A stretch of 64,000 nt of DNA from Flavobacterium jejuense (GTDB lineage: Bacteria > Bacteroidota > Bacteroidia > Flavobacteriales > Flavobacteriaceae), in the NCBI RefSeq assembly GCF_006491595.2, contig NZ_VEVQ02000011.1:79894-143893 (forward strand), in the 5' to 3' direction. Positions 8,299 through 17,206 of this stretch are shown piece after piece (the first letter of the stretch is position 1; the number at the start of each line of letters is the position of its first letter). The notes beneath the pieces were generated by a model, which made no database searches, was not told the DNA's origin, and saw only the letters and a program-made list of their open reading frames with translations. The position numbers were made by a program, and so were the translations under genes.

Positions 8299-10077
8299 AT
8301 GAAAAAGTTTACGCTGTTTATCTTATTAATTTTTACGCTATTCGTTCAATCACAAAATGAACAATTAGCATTAGATTATTATGAAAAAGGTGAATTTGAA
8401 AAAGCACTTACTTTACTTGAACAAATTGCATTAAAACAAACTTCAAATTATTATTTTTTTGAAAGAATAATTGATTGTTATCAACAATTAGAACAATTTG
8501 AAAAAGCTGAAAATGCAATTTTAGAAAGGAAAAAAAGATACAATCAGCCTATATTGTATATCGATTTAGGATATAATTTTCAATTACAAAAACAGGAGGA
8601 TAAAGCAAAAAAGCAATATGAGTTGGCGTTAAAAGAAATTGAAAAACAACCTGCTTACGCTTATCAATTAGGGAATGGTTTTGAAAAAAAAGTACTAGTA
8701 GATTGGGCATTAAAAGCTTATGAAAAAGGGCAACAAGTAAATCCTGAATTAAATTTTGATTACCAAATAGCTTTGCTACAAGGTCAATTAGGAAATATAG
8801 AGTTAATGACCGATAAGTTATTGGATTTTGCTTATGAAAAACAAGAAAATACAACTGTTGTTCAAAATTATTTAACGCGTTTTATTGCTGATGAAGCACA
8901 GAGTACTTTCTTAAATTACCTCAAAAAGGCTTTGTTAATTAGAACACAAAAAAAACCAGATGTTTATTGGAATCAATTCTTGAGTTGGTTATATGTACAA
9001 CAAAAGGAATATGCTAAAGCTTTTATTCAAGAGAAAGCCATTTATAAAAGAAATCCAGAAAGTTTTAATAGTATTGTTTCATTAGCCTATATGGCTTTTG
9101 ATGATAAACAAAATGAGGAGGCCATTTCAATATTAAATTTTGTTTTAGAAAACACAAATGATAAGCTGCTTCAGGTTTCTGCTCATACTTTTTTAATGAA
9201 GATAAGAATTGAAGAAGCTAATCCTAATGACTATGTAAAAATAAATACTGAATTAAATGAATTGTTAGAAAAGTATGGGTTTTCTTCATTTTCTCTTGAA
9301 TTAATAAAGTTAACCGCTCATTTTCAAGCTTTCAATTTAAATAATCCGAAAGAAGGTATTATCCTGTTGAATAAAGCATTAGAACTACGTTTAAATAGTA
9401 GAGATATATCAGAAGTTAAGATGGAATTAGCGGATATTTTGATATATGATGAAAAATTCAATCAAGCTATTTTATATTATGCTCAAGTAGAAGAAAATAT
9501 GAAAAATGATGTCATTGCTCATGAAGCTAGTATGAAAATGGCTAAAGCTAATTACTACAAAAACGATTTTGACTGGGCATTACAACAAGTGAAAGTCTTA
9601 AAACAATCTTCTAGTTTGCTAATTGCGAATGATGCTGTTGAATTATTTTTACTAATAAAGGACAATTCCTATGAAGATAGTACTAGAGTAGCTCTAACAT
9701 CTTTTGCGAGAGCAGACCTACTCTTATATCAAAACAAAGAAGATCAAGCTTTAAATGGTTTTATTAGTATTTTGGAGAAATATAAAGGCGATAGTGTTGA
9801 AGACGAAACTTTATTTAAAATAGCAATTATTTACACTAGAAAAAAGGAATATCAAAAAGCGCTTTCTTATTATAAACAAATACTTGATAATCATTCAGAG
9901 GGTATATATGTAGATGAAGCTTTGTTTTTTTCTGCTGAAATATATCGTAAAGAATTACTAGATGTGGAAAGTGCTAAGCCTTTGTATGAAAAAATGATTT
10001 TTGAACACTCTGATAGTATTTATTTTACTGAGGCAAGAAAACAATTTAGAATTTTAAGAGGAGATGCAAATCTATAA
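8299..10077 (+). CDS. Secreted tetratricopeptide repeat protein
   Basis: 592 residues from the ATG at 8299; the open frame extends 18 bases upstream, but this ATG gives a clean signal peptide (MKK, a hydrophobic stretch, cleavage near QSQ). The rest is helical TPR-type repeats, clear near residues 20-60 (YYEKGEFEKALTLLEQI) and in the C-terminal 150 residues (YTRKKEYQKALSYYKQIL). Such periplasmic TPR proteins are protein-binding scaffolds; the partner is unknown. In flavobacteria it commonly precedes DUF4286 and rsmA, as here, 34 bases ahead of the DUF4286 gene. Confidence 0.85.
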   Translation: MKKFTLFILLIFTLFVQSQNEQLALDYYEKGEFEKALTLLEQIALKQTSNYYFFERIIDCYQQLEQFEKAENAILERKKRYNQPILYIDLGYNFQLQKQEDKAKKQYELALKEIEKQPAYAYQLGNGFEKKVLVDWALKAYEKGQQVNPELNFDYQIALLQGQLGNIELMTDKLLDFAYEKQENTTVVQNYLTRFIADEAQSTFLNYLKKALLIRTQKKPDVYWNQFLSWLYVQQKEYAKAFIQEKAIYKRNPESFNSIVSLAYMAFDDKQNEEAISILNFVLENTNDKLLQVSAHTFLMKIRIEEANPNDYVKINTELNELLEKYGFSSFSLELIKLTAHFQAFNLNNPKEGIILLNKALELRLNSRDISEVKMELADILIYDEKFNQAILYYAQVEENMKNDVIAHEASMKMAKANYYKNDFDWALQQVKVLKQSSSLLIANDAVELFLLIKDNSYEDSTRVALTSFARADLLLYQNKEDQALNGFISILEKYKGDSVEDETLFKIAIIYTRKKEYQKALSYYKQILDNHSEGIYVDEALFFSAEIYRKELLDVESAKPLYEKMIFEHSDSIYFTEARKQFRILRGDANL

Positions 10078-10111
10078 CTTCAAAAAAATATAAAAGATTA
10101 AAAAAAGAATA

Positions 10112-10438
10112 ATGATTATATATAATGTAACAGTAAATGTTGATAAAAGCATACACGATAATTGGTTGCAATGGATGCGAAATAAACACATAGACGATGT
10201 GTTAGCAACTGGTCTTTTCATCAGCGCTAGAATGGTAAAAGTATTAGTAGAAGAAGAAATGGGAGGAACTACTTATTCTGTTCAGTATTTTACAGATTCT
10301 AGGGCAAAATTAGAAGATTACTATAAAAATCATGCGCCTCGTTTACGTCAAGAAGGGTTTTCACTTTTTGCAGATAAAATGCTAGCTTTTAGAACAGAAC
10401 TAGAAGTAATGAGTGAACATTACGGTAAGGAAAATTAA
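10112..10438 (+). CDS. DUF4286 family protein
   Basis: 108 residues, cytoplasmic, unknown function. It opens IIYNVTVNVDKSIHDNWLQW and has the family's KHIDDVLATGLFISARM segment; the size and ferredoxin-like alpha/beta pattern match the DUF4286 family. It sits between the TPR gene and rsmA, its usual flavobacterial position, but here the GIY-YIG cassette separates it from rsmA. No catalytic motif is recognisable. Confidence 0.85.
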   Translation: MIIYNVTVNVDKSIHDNWLQWMRNKHIDDVLATGLFISARMVKVLVEEEMGGTTYSVQYFTDSRAKLEDYYKNHAPRLRQEGFSLFADKMLAFRTELEVMSEHYGKEN

Positions 10439-10451
10439 TTCATTATTTGTC

Positions 10452-10471
10452 TTTTCCGTGAAAACGGAAAA
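10452..10471 (+). repeat. Left hairpin of the GIY-YIG cassette
   Basis: An 8-bp perfect stem (10452-10459 with 10464-10471), TTTTCCGT/ACGGAAAA, with a GAAA loop. It begins 14 bases after the DUF4286 stop. Its 18-base core is the exact reverse complement of the core of the hairpin on the other side of the GIY-YIG gene. Confidence 0.8.
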
Positions 10472-10492
10472 CTTTTAAAAGAAAGGTTATCT

Positions 10493-10783
10493 GTGAAAAC
10501 TCATATCTACTATGCTTACATAATGGCAAGTAAAAATAATAAAGTGCTCTATGTAGGTTTTACTAACAATATTATTAGAAGAACAAAAGAACATAAAGAT
10601 AGAATTAATAAAGGATTTACTTACAGATATAATGTAGACAAACTGGTTTATTATGAAGTTTTTGGATATGTAGAAGATGCTATTTTAAGAGAGAAAAGAC
10701 TTAAAAAATGGAATAGAGAGTGGAAAATTCAATTAATTGAAGAAAATAATCCTATTTGGGATGATTTATCATTAGATTGGTAG
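10493..10783 (+). CDS. GIY-YIG nuclease domain protein (YhbQ-like, single domain)
   Basis: 96 residues made of a single GIY-YIG domain. The core motif appears as YYAYIM (residues 6-11) and LYVGFTNN (residues 19-26); the catalytic Arg lies in NIIRRTKEHK and the metal-binding Glu is probably in AILREKRLKKW. The start is a GTG with a purine-rich AAAGAAAGG upstream; starting at the internal ATG would remove the first half of the motif. It interrupts the DUF4286-rsmA pair and is bracketed by mirror-image hairpins, suggesting a mobile or recently inserted cassette. Stand-alone YhbQ-type proteins are known, but their biological role is unclear. Confidence 0.9.
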   Translation: MKTHIYYAYIMASKNNKVLYVGFTNNIIRRTKEHKDRINKGFTYRYNVDKLVYYEVFGYVEDAILREKRLKKWNREWKIQLIEENNPIWDDLSLDW

Positions 10784-10808
10784 AAAAGTCAAAAATAAAT
10801 TATAAAAG

Positions 10809-10828
10809 ATTTCCGTTTTCACGGAAAT
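10809..10828 (-). repeat. Right hairpin of the GIY-YIG cassette
   Basis: An 8-bp perfect stem (10809-10816 with 10821-10828), ATTTCCGT/ACGGAAAT, with a TTTC loop. The 18-base core is the reverse complement of the left copy, so the two hairpins point in opposite directions. It ends 14 bases before the rsmA ATG. Confidence 0.8.
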
Positions 10829-10842
10829 GAAAACAAAGGTAA

Positions 10843-11619
10843 ATGTCAGTAAAAGCAAAAAAACATCTAGGTCAACATTTTCTAACAGATGAAAGTGTAG
10901 CCCAAAATATAGCCAATACATTATCTTTTACAGGATACAAGAAAGTATTAGAAATAGGGCCTGGAATGGGCGTACTTACCAAATATCTTTTAGAGAAACC
11001 AATAGAAACAAACGTTATTGAAATTGATACAGAATCGGTAACCTATTTGGAAGAAAATTATCCTAAATTACATGGACATATTATTTCAAAAGACTTTTTA
11101 AGATATGATTTAAACGAAGTTTTTAACAACGAACAGTTTGCCATTATTGGAAATTTTCCTTACAATATTTCTACTCAAATTGTTTTCAAGACATTGGAAA
11201 TGAGAAATCAAATTCCAGAGTTTTCAGGTATGTTCCAAAAAGAAGTAGCTCAACGTATTTGTGAAAAAAAAGGGAGTAAAGTATATGGTATTTTATCAGT
11301 ATTAACCCAGGCTTTTTATGATGCTGAGTATCTTTTTACAGTAGATGAACATGTTTTCGATCCACCTCCAAAAGTAAAATCTGGTGTTTTAAGATTAACG
11401 CGTAAGAAAAATTACGAATTACCTTGCGACGAAAAGCTGTTTTTTTCTGTGGTAAAACAAGCGTTTAATCAGCGAAGAAAAACTATGAGAAATAGTCTTA
11501 AAAGCATGATAAATTCTGATAATTTAAAAGAAGATAGTATCTTTGACCTGCGTCCGGAACAACTTTCGTACGAACAATTCATTGAACTAACTCAAAAAAT
11601 AGCTGCCGATGGAGTTTAA
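10843..11619 (+). CDS. rsmA: 16S rRNA (adenine-1518/1519-N6) dimethyltransferase
   Basis: KsgA-type methyltransferase that dimethylates two adenines near the 3' end of 16S rRNA. 258 residues, full length. Visible: the N-terminal [16 protein letters not shown], the SAM-binding loop [16 protein letters not shown], and the catalytic motif [12 protein letters not shown], with the C-terminal helical domain. It overlaps mgtE by 11 bases, so the two are translated together. Confidence 0.97.
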   Translation: MSVKAKKHLGQHFLTDESVAQNIANTLSFTGYKKVLEIGPGMGVLTKYLLEKPIETNVIEIDTESVTYLEENYPKLHGHIISKDFLRYDLNEVFNNEQFAIIGNFPYNISTQIVFKTLEMRNQIPEFSGMFQKEVAQRICEKKGSKVYGILSVLTQAFYDAEYLFTVDEHVFDPPPKVKSGVLRLTRKKNYELPCDEKLFFSVVKQAFNQRRKTMRNSLKSMINSDNLKEDSIFDLRPEQLSYEQFIELTQKIAADGV

Positions 11620-12961
11620 AATCAGTAAAGGTCTTTTAGATGAATTAGAACTTCTTATTCAAGAAAATAAGGAGAAAGAAGTATTAGAACTACTTCAAGA
11701 CATTCACTTTGCTGATATTGCTGAAATCATGGGAGAATTGCAATCTCATGAAGCTATTTATGTTTTTAATGTTTTAGATTCCGAAAAAACAGCAGAAATT
11801 CTTCTAGAACTAGATGAAGAAGTTCGTGAAAAAATCCTTCGTAGTTTATCGGCAAAAGAAATTGCAGAAGAAATTGACGAATTAAGTACGGATGATGCAG
11901 CCGATATTATTGCTGAATTGCCGCAATCTAGAAAAGAAGAAGTAATCTCTGAACTAGAAGATGTAGAACATGCAAAAGACATCGTTGACTTGTTGCGTTA
12001 TGACGAAGATTCTGCTGGTGGTTTAATGGCAAAAGAGTTGGTAAAAGTAAATGAAAACTGGAATGTGCTAACTTGTGTGAAAGAAATGCGATCTCAAGCT
12101 GAAAATGTATCACGCGTACATTCTATATATGTAGTGGACGATGAAAATCGATTAAAAGGAAGATTATCATTAAAGGACCTTTTAACGACTTCTACAAAAA
12201 CACCTATTAGCGATGTTTATATCCCAAAAGTAGATTACGTAAAAGTAAATACTGAAAATGTTGAGGTGGCCAGAATCATGCAAAAGTATGACTTGGAAGC
12301 TATTCCAGTAGTAGATGAATTAGGAAGATTAGTGGGTAGAATTACCATTGATGATATTGTCGATGTGATAAAGGAAGAAGCAGACAAAGATTACCAATTA
12401 GCTGCGGGTATTTCACAAGATGTAGAAGCTGATGATAGTATTTTAGAATTAACCAAAGCGCGTTTGCCATGGTTGGTTTTAGCTTTGTTTGGTGGCTTTA
12501 TTTCGGTTCGTGTTTTAGGTATTTATGAACCAGCAATGGAAGAACACAGAACTTTGTTTTTCTTTACACCTTTAATTGCTGCAATGGCCGGAAATGTTGG
12601 TGTGCAATCTTCTGCAATTATCGTACAAGGTTTGGCAAACAATGCTTTGTCAGGGTCATTGTTAAACAGATTATTAAAAGAACTTTCTTTGAGTTTATTA
12701 AATGGGTCTATACTAGCCATCATACTAATGGTAGGAAGTCATTTTTTTCTTGGAATTGATATTAAAACTGGTATTACAGTATCTTTGGCCTTACTTTCTG
12801 TTATTATTATGGCTTCCTTAATAGGTACTTTTATTCCTATTGTTCTAGATAAATATGGAGTCGATCCAGCACTTGCTACAGGACCTTTTATTACAACAAG
12901 TAACGATATTATGGGAATTATAATATTTTTTACAATTGCAAAAGCGATTTTAGGGTTTTAA
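11609..12961 (+). CDS. mgtE: Magnesium transporter MgtE
   Basis: Mg2+-gated magnesium channel of the inner membrane. 450 residues, normal length. An N-terminal acidic superhelical domain (residues 1-130) is followed by two CBS domains (about 135-255, with the phrases [22 protein letters not shown] and [19 protein letters not shown] shortened here to their key ends), then five membrane helices from about residue 285, including the pore segment [20 protein letters not shown]. It overlaps rsmA by 11 bases and converges with a small membrane protein, overlapping its end by 4 bases. Confidence 0.95.
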   Translation: MEFKISKGLLDELELLIQENKEKEVLELLQDIHFADIAEIMGELQSHEAIYVFNVLDSEKTAEILLELDEEVREKILRSLSAKEIAEEIDELSTDDAADIIAELPQSRKEEVISELEDVEHAKDIVDLLRYDEDSAGGLMAKELVKVNENWNVLTCVKEMRSQAENVSRVHSIYVVDDENRLKGRLSLKDLLTTSTKTPISDVYIPKVDYVKVNTENVEVARIMQKYDLEAIPVVDELGRLVGRITIDDIVDVIKEEADKDYQLAAGISQDVEADDSILELTKARLPWLVLALFGGFISVRVLGIYEPAMEEHRTLFFFTPLIAAMAGNVGVQSSAIIVQGLANNALSGSLLNRLLKELSLSLLNGSILAIILMVGSHFFLGIDIKTGITVSLALLSVIIMASLIGTFIPIVLDKYGVDPALATGPFITTSNDIMGIIIFFTIAKAILGF

Positions 12962-13368
12962 TTTTTTTTCTCTAAAAGTAAATGATAAAATAAAACACTC
13001 CAACATATTAAAAATGGAGATGAACTGATGTAGAAAAGTCTCATGTCAAAAATTGAAGTATTATTTGCTATTAATGCAATTGATAACCAGTAGATAACGA
13101 AAAGCAAAGTATTTAACTGAATCAGTTTAATTTTGTATACAACGGTTAAAATAACTGTTGCAATAAACAAAAATAGTGATGGAAGCAATATAAGGGAAAC
13201 AGTATAGTCTAATTGTGATTTGTTATTATTAATAATAAAATAATAGACATTACTTATTGATAAATAGCCTAAAGATTCTGAACCACCTTTATAACCTGAA
13301 AATCTAATACTTAAAAACGAGCATACTGTCAAAAGATTCAGAATTAATACTCTTTTTTTTATGTTCAT
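12958..13368 (-). CDS. Hypothetical inner-membrane protein
   Basis: 136 residues, not recognised. There are probably four hydrophobic segments: about residues 6-24 near the N-terminus, 57-80, 86-102 and 113-130. It ends with a basic-acidic tail EKKN. The N-terminus MNIKKRVLILNLL fits a start-of-transmembrane signal. It converges with mgtE and shares 4 bases with it, with no terminator between them. There is no partner gene on the same strand. Confidence 0.6.
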   Translation of the reverse strand: MNIKKRVLILNLLTVCSFLSIRFSGYKGGSESLGYLSISNVYYFIINNNKSQLDYTVSLILLPSLFLFIATVILTVVYKIKLIQLNTLLFVIYWLSIALIANNTSIFDMRLFYISSSPFLICWSVLFYHLLLEKKN

Positions 13369-13530
13369 ATTTTTAAAAATTCATCAAATATAACCTTTAT
13401 TATATTTTTAAATAATAAATAAATTTGCGAATTCGCGGTTTTATATTAAGTTATGCTTTGAATATTTGGAAACTTAATTTCTAAATATTTCGAATCAAAA
13501 ATATAATTATCTTTATCTTTTTATATTAAT

Positions 13531-14883
13531 ATGAAGTCAAACACAATCAAAATTCTACACATCGATTCGAATCATCCTTTACTTTGGAACCAATTAGAAG
13601 CTACTGGTTTTCAAAATGAGGCCGATTATTCGTCTTCTAAAGAAGAAATAGAAGCCAAAATTCAAAACTATAATGGAATTGTAATTCGCAGTCGGTTCAA
13701 AATAGATAAAAATTTTCTAGATAAAGCTACTAATCTTCAATTCATAGCAAGAGTAGGTGCTGGTTTGGAAAGTATTGACTGTGATTATGCACAAAGCAAA
13801 GGTATTCATTTAATTGCTGCTCCAGAAGGTAACAGAAATGCGGTAGCCGAACATGCCTTAGGAATGATTTTGTCTTTATTTAATAACTTGAATAAAGCCA
13901 ATACAGAAGTAAAATCTGGAAAATGGAATCGTGAAGCAAATCGTGGTCATGAATTGGATGGAAAGACTGTTGGGATTATTGGTTATGGTAATATGGGGAA
14001 AGCTTTCGCAAAAAAACTAAGAGGTTTTGATGTACAAGTCTTATGCTATGATATTTTACCCAATGTAGCTGATGCCAACGCGAAACAAGTCACTTTAGAA
14101 GAACTCCAACAAAAATCGGATGTCCTAAGTTTACATACTCCTTGGACAACAGTAACAGATAAAATGATAAATACAGCATTCATCAACTCTTTTGCTAAGC
14201 CATTTTGGTTGGTTAATACAGCTAGAGGAAAAAGTGTGGTGACTTCGGATGTAGTAGATGCTTTAAAAACGAAGAAAATTCTTGGAGCAGGTTTAGATGT
14301 TTTAGAATATGAAAAATTATCCTTTGAAAACCTATTTGAAGAAGAGAAACCGAAGGCCTTTGAGTACTTATTACAAGCAGAAAATGTTTTGTTGTCACCA
14401 CATATTGCCGGTTGGACTTTTGAGAGTCACGAAAAGTTAGCACAAACAATTGTTGATAAAATAAAAGGAATTTACTTTGAAGAAAATGAAAAAAATGAAG
14501 ATATTCGTGTCACAGGAATTGGGGGGATATTTTTTAAAACAAATAATCCAAAAGAGGTAAAAGAATGGTATCAAAAACATTTGGGTTTCAATACAGATGA
14601 ATATGGTGCAACCTTTTGGTGGAAAGACAAAAATGGCAATGATTGTTCTACTCAATGGAGCCCTTTTGCAGAAGAAACGGATTACTTTGAACCTTCAAAA
14701 AAAGAGTTCATGCAAAACTTTAGAGTTCATGATCTGGAAGGGCTTTTGAAAAAAATATCAGAAGAAGGTGTAACAATTGTAGGTGATATGCAGACATATG
14801 AATATGGAAAGTTTGCTTGGATAATGGATATTGAAGGAAATAAAATTGAACTTTGGGAACCAATAGATAGTGCTTTTAAATAA
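13531..14883 (+). CDS. D-2-hydroxyacid dehydrogenase fused to a C-terminal VOC domain
   Basis: 450 residues in one unbroken frame. Residues 1-315 form an NAD-dependent D-2-hydroxyacid dehydrogenase resembling SerA-type enzymes: dinucleotide loop GYGNMG at 151-156, catalytic Arg232 in NTARGKS, Glu259 in LDVLEYE and His291 in SPHIAGWT. Residues 327-445 form a glyoxalase/VOC (vicinal oxygen chelate) domain: GIGGIFFKTNNP, LGFNTDEYG, and the closing DIEGNKIELWEP. The parts are normally separate genes. Substrates are unknown; phosphoglycerate is possible for the first half. The TM2 gene follows after 26 bases. Confidence 0.88.
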   Translation: MKSNTIKILHIDSNHPLLWNQLEATGFQNEADYSSSKEEIEAKIQNYNGIVIRSRFKIDKNFLDKATNLQFIARVGAGLESIDCDYAQSKGIHLIAAPEGNRNAVAEHALGMILSLFNNLNKANTEVKSGKWNREANRGHELDGKTVGIIGYGNMGKAFAKKLRGFDVQVLCYDILPNVADANAKQVTLEELQQKSDVLSLHTPWTTVTDKMINTAFINSFAKPFWLVNTARGKSVVTSDVVDALKTKKILGAGLDVLEYEKLSFENLFEEEKPKAFEYLLQAENVLLSPHIAGWTFESHEKLAQTIVDKIKGIYFEENEKNEDIRVTGIGGIFFKTNNPKEVKEWYQKHLGFNTDEYGATFWWKDKNGNDCSTQWSPFAEETDYFEPSKKEFMQNFRVHDLEGLLKKISEEGVTIVGDMQTYEYGKFAWIMDIEGNKIELWEPIDSAFK

Positions 14884-14909
14884 TTAACTAACAAATAAAT
14901 TAATCAAAA

Positions 14910-15191
14910 ATGGAAACAACTAGACCAACTGAAGACTGGAACCAACCAATACAATCGCAGCCAGAAAACAAAAAAATTGCAGCTGGTGTCTGTGCATTAC
15001 TAATTGGAGGCTTTGGAGTTCATAAATTTATCTTAGGGTATACAAATGAGGGAATTATTCAAATAATTCTGTCAGTAGTTAGCTGTGGAATTTTAGGAAT
15101 TATTCCTTTTATTGAAGGAATAATTTATCTAACAAAAAGTGATGAGGAGTTTTATCAAACTTATCAAGTAAATAAAAGAGGGTGGTTTTAA
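14910..15191 (+). CDS. TM2 domain-containing protein
   Basis: 93 residues. A polar N-terminus of about 25 residues precedes two membrane helices joined by the TM2 signature: AAGVCALLIGGFGVHKFILG and a second helix around GILGIIPFIEGIIYL. The family's function is unknown; it lies in the inner membrane. It is 26 bases after the dehydrogenase-VOC gene and ends at a strong shared terminator. Confidence 0.9.
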   Translation: METTRPTEDWNQPIQSQPENKKIAAGVCALLIGGFGVHKFILGYTNEGIIQIILSVVSCGILGIIPFIEGIIYLTKSDEEFYQTYQVNKRGWF

Positions 15192-15196
15192 AATCC

Positions 15197-15226
15197 AAAA
15201 AAAGGCTCAATTTTGAGCCTTTTTTT
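15197..15226. terminator. Bidirectional terminator, TM2 gene / acyltransferase
   Basis: A perfect 14-bp stem (15197-15210 with 15213-15226) with A-rich and T-rich arms and almost no extra loop. It lies between the convergent TM2 and acyltransferase genes and overlaps the stop of the latter by 2 bases. Confidence 0.85.
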
Positions 15227-17024
15227 ATTTCTTCTTTTCTTCTTTTCGTTCCAGTTCTGCCTGAAATTCTTCCATTACAGGTTTAACTGTGCTTTCTGGT
15301 AAATCAGCAATTTTAATATACATTAAACCGTCTACAGCATTATTAAATAAAGGATCAACGTTAAAAGCGACTACTCTTGCATTTTGTTTGATGTATTTTT
15401 TAATTAAAACAGGTAAACGCAAATTTCCTGGTTCTACTTCGTCAATAATTTTGTCAAATTTATTTAAATCAGCTTCCGTTTCATTGAAAACGAAATCTTT
15501 ATCCGCGTCTTTTAATTTTACTTTGTAATCTTTCTTAGGATGAATGTATTGCGCTATATAAGGATCATAATAGTGTGATTTCATAAACTCAATCATCAAC
15601 GATTTTGAGAATTCTGAGAATTGATTACTAATACTTACACCACCTATTAAAAACTTGTGTTCAGGATGACGTAACGTAGTGTGTACAATACCTTTCCAAA
15701 GTAAAAATAAAGGCATTGGTTTTTGTTGGTATTCACTGATAATAAAAGCACGACCCATTTCTATGGATTTACTCATCATATCATATAATTCAGGTTCAAA
15801 ACGAAATAAATCATGTAGATAAAAACCATCAATACCATACTTTTCATAAATTTCCGAACCTAATCCCATGCGATAAGCACCTGCAATCATTTGGGCATCT
15901 TCATCCCATAGAAACATATGGTGGTAATATTTATCATATTTATCTAGATCAATAGACTCATTGGTTCCTTCTCCAACTTCTCTAAAAGTAATCTCTCTTA
16001 AACGGCCTATTTCATGAAGTATATTAGGTATTTTATCTGCTGTGATAAGAAATACTTCGTAGTTTTTACTTTGTAATAAACGGCAATCTTGATCTCTTAA
16101 AAAAGTAATTTCCTCTAAAATTTGATCATGATTGGCTGGTTTTACAATCTGTTTTGGACTTCTTGGTAACTTTAATGAAGAAGTATTTATTAATTTGCTC
16201 TCTTTTTCAAAAGCATTTGAAAGCATGTATGTTTTCTTACGTAAAAATTCTCCATATTCTACGGTAGAAGTAAATTCATTCTGTTCCGCAACAGAAATAG
16301 GTTTCCCGATACGTACTTTTATAACCCTCTTTTTTTGAGTTAAAAGTTCGCTAGGTAGTTTAGCTGTTCTTAATGTGTCATTTAATTTAGAAAGAAAGTA
16401 AAAAAGCTTACTGTTCTTAGCATGAAAATAGATAGGTACTACAGGGACATTTGCTTTTTTAATTATTTTTATAGCACCTTCTTCCCACGGTTTGTCTACT
16501 ACTATTTTACCATCTCTATAAGTGGACACTTCACCAGCTGGAAAAATTCCTAGAGGTTTTCCATCTGCTAAATGTTTTAATGTTTCTTTTAGGCCTAATA
16601 AACTAGATTTTGCATCCTTATGATTTTCAAAAGGATTAACAGGCATAATATAGGGCTTCATAGGTTCAATTCTATGTAAAAGAAAATTAGCTATAATTTT
16701 AAAATTAGGCTCTTTTTCTAGCATTAATTTTAGCAATAAAATGCCATCTATACCACCTAGTGGGTGATTAGAAATAGTTATGTAAGAACCATCTTTAGGT
16801 AAACGTTTAAAATCCTCTTCAGGAATTTCAAACTTAATTTGGAATTCGTCTAATATACCGTTTAGAAATACTACATCACTTAAGTGTTTGTTTCTGTCGT
16901 ATATTTTATTGAGAGTAGAAATCTTGAGTACTTTCATCAGTAACCAGCCTGAAAAAGTTCCTAGAAAACCATACTTATCAGTATTTATAGCCTTGGCTAC
17001 TTCTTTAGCAGTAACTAATCCCAT
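15225..17024 (-). CDS. Two-domain acyltransferase: PlsC-like plus GNAT-like (OlsF-type, probable aminolipid synthesis)
   Basis: 599 residues. The N-terminal half is a PlsC-like O-acyltransferase: ITISNHPLGGIDG (residues 83-95, His87 and Asp93) and FPAGEVSTYRDG. The C-terminal half (about 310-540) resembles the GNAT-type N-acyltransferase of OlsB and hemolysin-like proteins: LREITFREVGEGT, a DKYDKYYHHMFLWDED segment and EMGRAFI. This order matches OlsF, the bifunctional ornithine-lipid synthase described from Serratia and Flavobacterium. The amino acid used here (ornithine, glycine or other) cannot be read from the sequence. Transcribed alone. Confidence 0.78.
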   Translation of the reverse strand: MGLVTAKEVAKAINTDKYGFLGTFSGWLLMKVLKISTLNKIYDRNKHLSDVVFLNGILDEFQIKFEIPEEDFKRLPKDGSYITISNHPLGGIDGILLLKLMLEKEPNFKIIANFLLHRIEPMKPYIMPVNPFENHKDAKSSLLGLKETLKHLADGKPLGIFPAGEVSTYRDGKIVVDKPWEEGAIKIIKKANVPVVPIYFHAKNSKLFYFLSKLNDTLRTAKLPSELLTQKKRVIKVRIGKPISVAEQNEFTSTVEYGEFLRKKTYMLSNAFEKESKLINTSSLKLPRSPKQIVKPANHDQILEEITFLRDQDCRLLQSKNYEVFLITADKIPNILHEIGRLREITFREVGEGTNESIDLDKYDKYYHHMFLWDEDAQMIAGAYRMGLGSEIYEKYGIDGFYLHDLFRFEPELYDMMSKSIEMGRAFIISEYQQKPMPLFLLWKGIVHTTLRHPEHKFLIGGVSISNQFSEFSKSLMIEFMKSHYYDPYIAQYIHPKKDYKVKLKDADKDFVFNETEADLNKFDKIIDEVEPGNLRLPVLIKKYIKQNARVVAFNVDPLFNNAVDGLMYIKIADLPESTVKPVMEEFQAELERKEEKKK

Positions 17025-17156
17025 TTATATTTTGTTTTTGAGCGAAAAACAAAGATAACAATTCTAGGCAATATTGAATAAAAAATTGTTCATTTCGTTA
17101 AAAAATCTAAAGTAAAAGAGCTATTTTTTTGAATGTTAATCTCTTATAAATTATTT

Positions 17157-17185
17157 TTGAAATTAGATAGCTTTTAGTACATTTG
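17157..17185 (+). promoter_or_regulatory. Promoter of xth
   Basis: TTG (17157-17159), an 18-base spacer, then TACATTTG (17178-17185): an exact Bacteroidetes consensus, 21 bases before the xth ATG. Confidence 0.8.
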
Positions 17186-17206
17186 ATCCATATCTAAAAA
17201 CACAAA

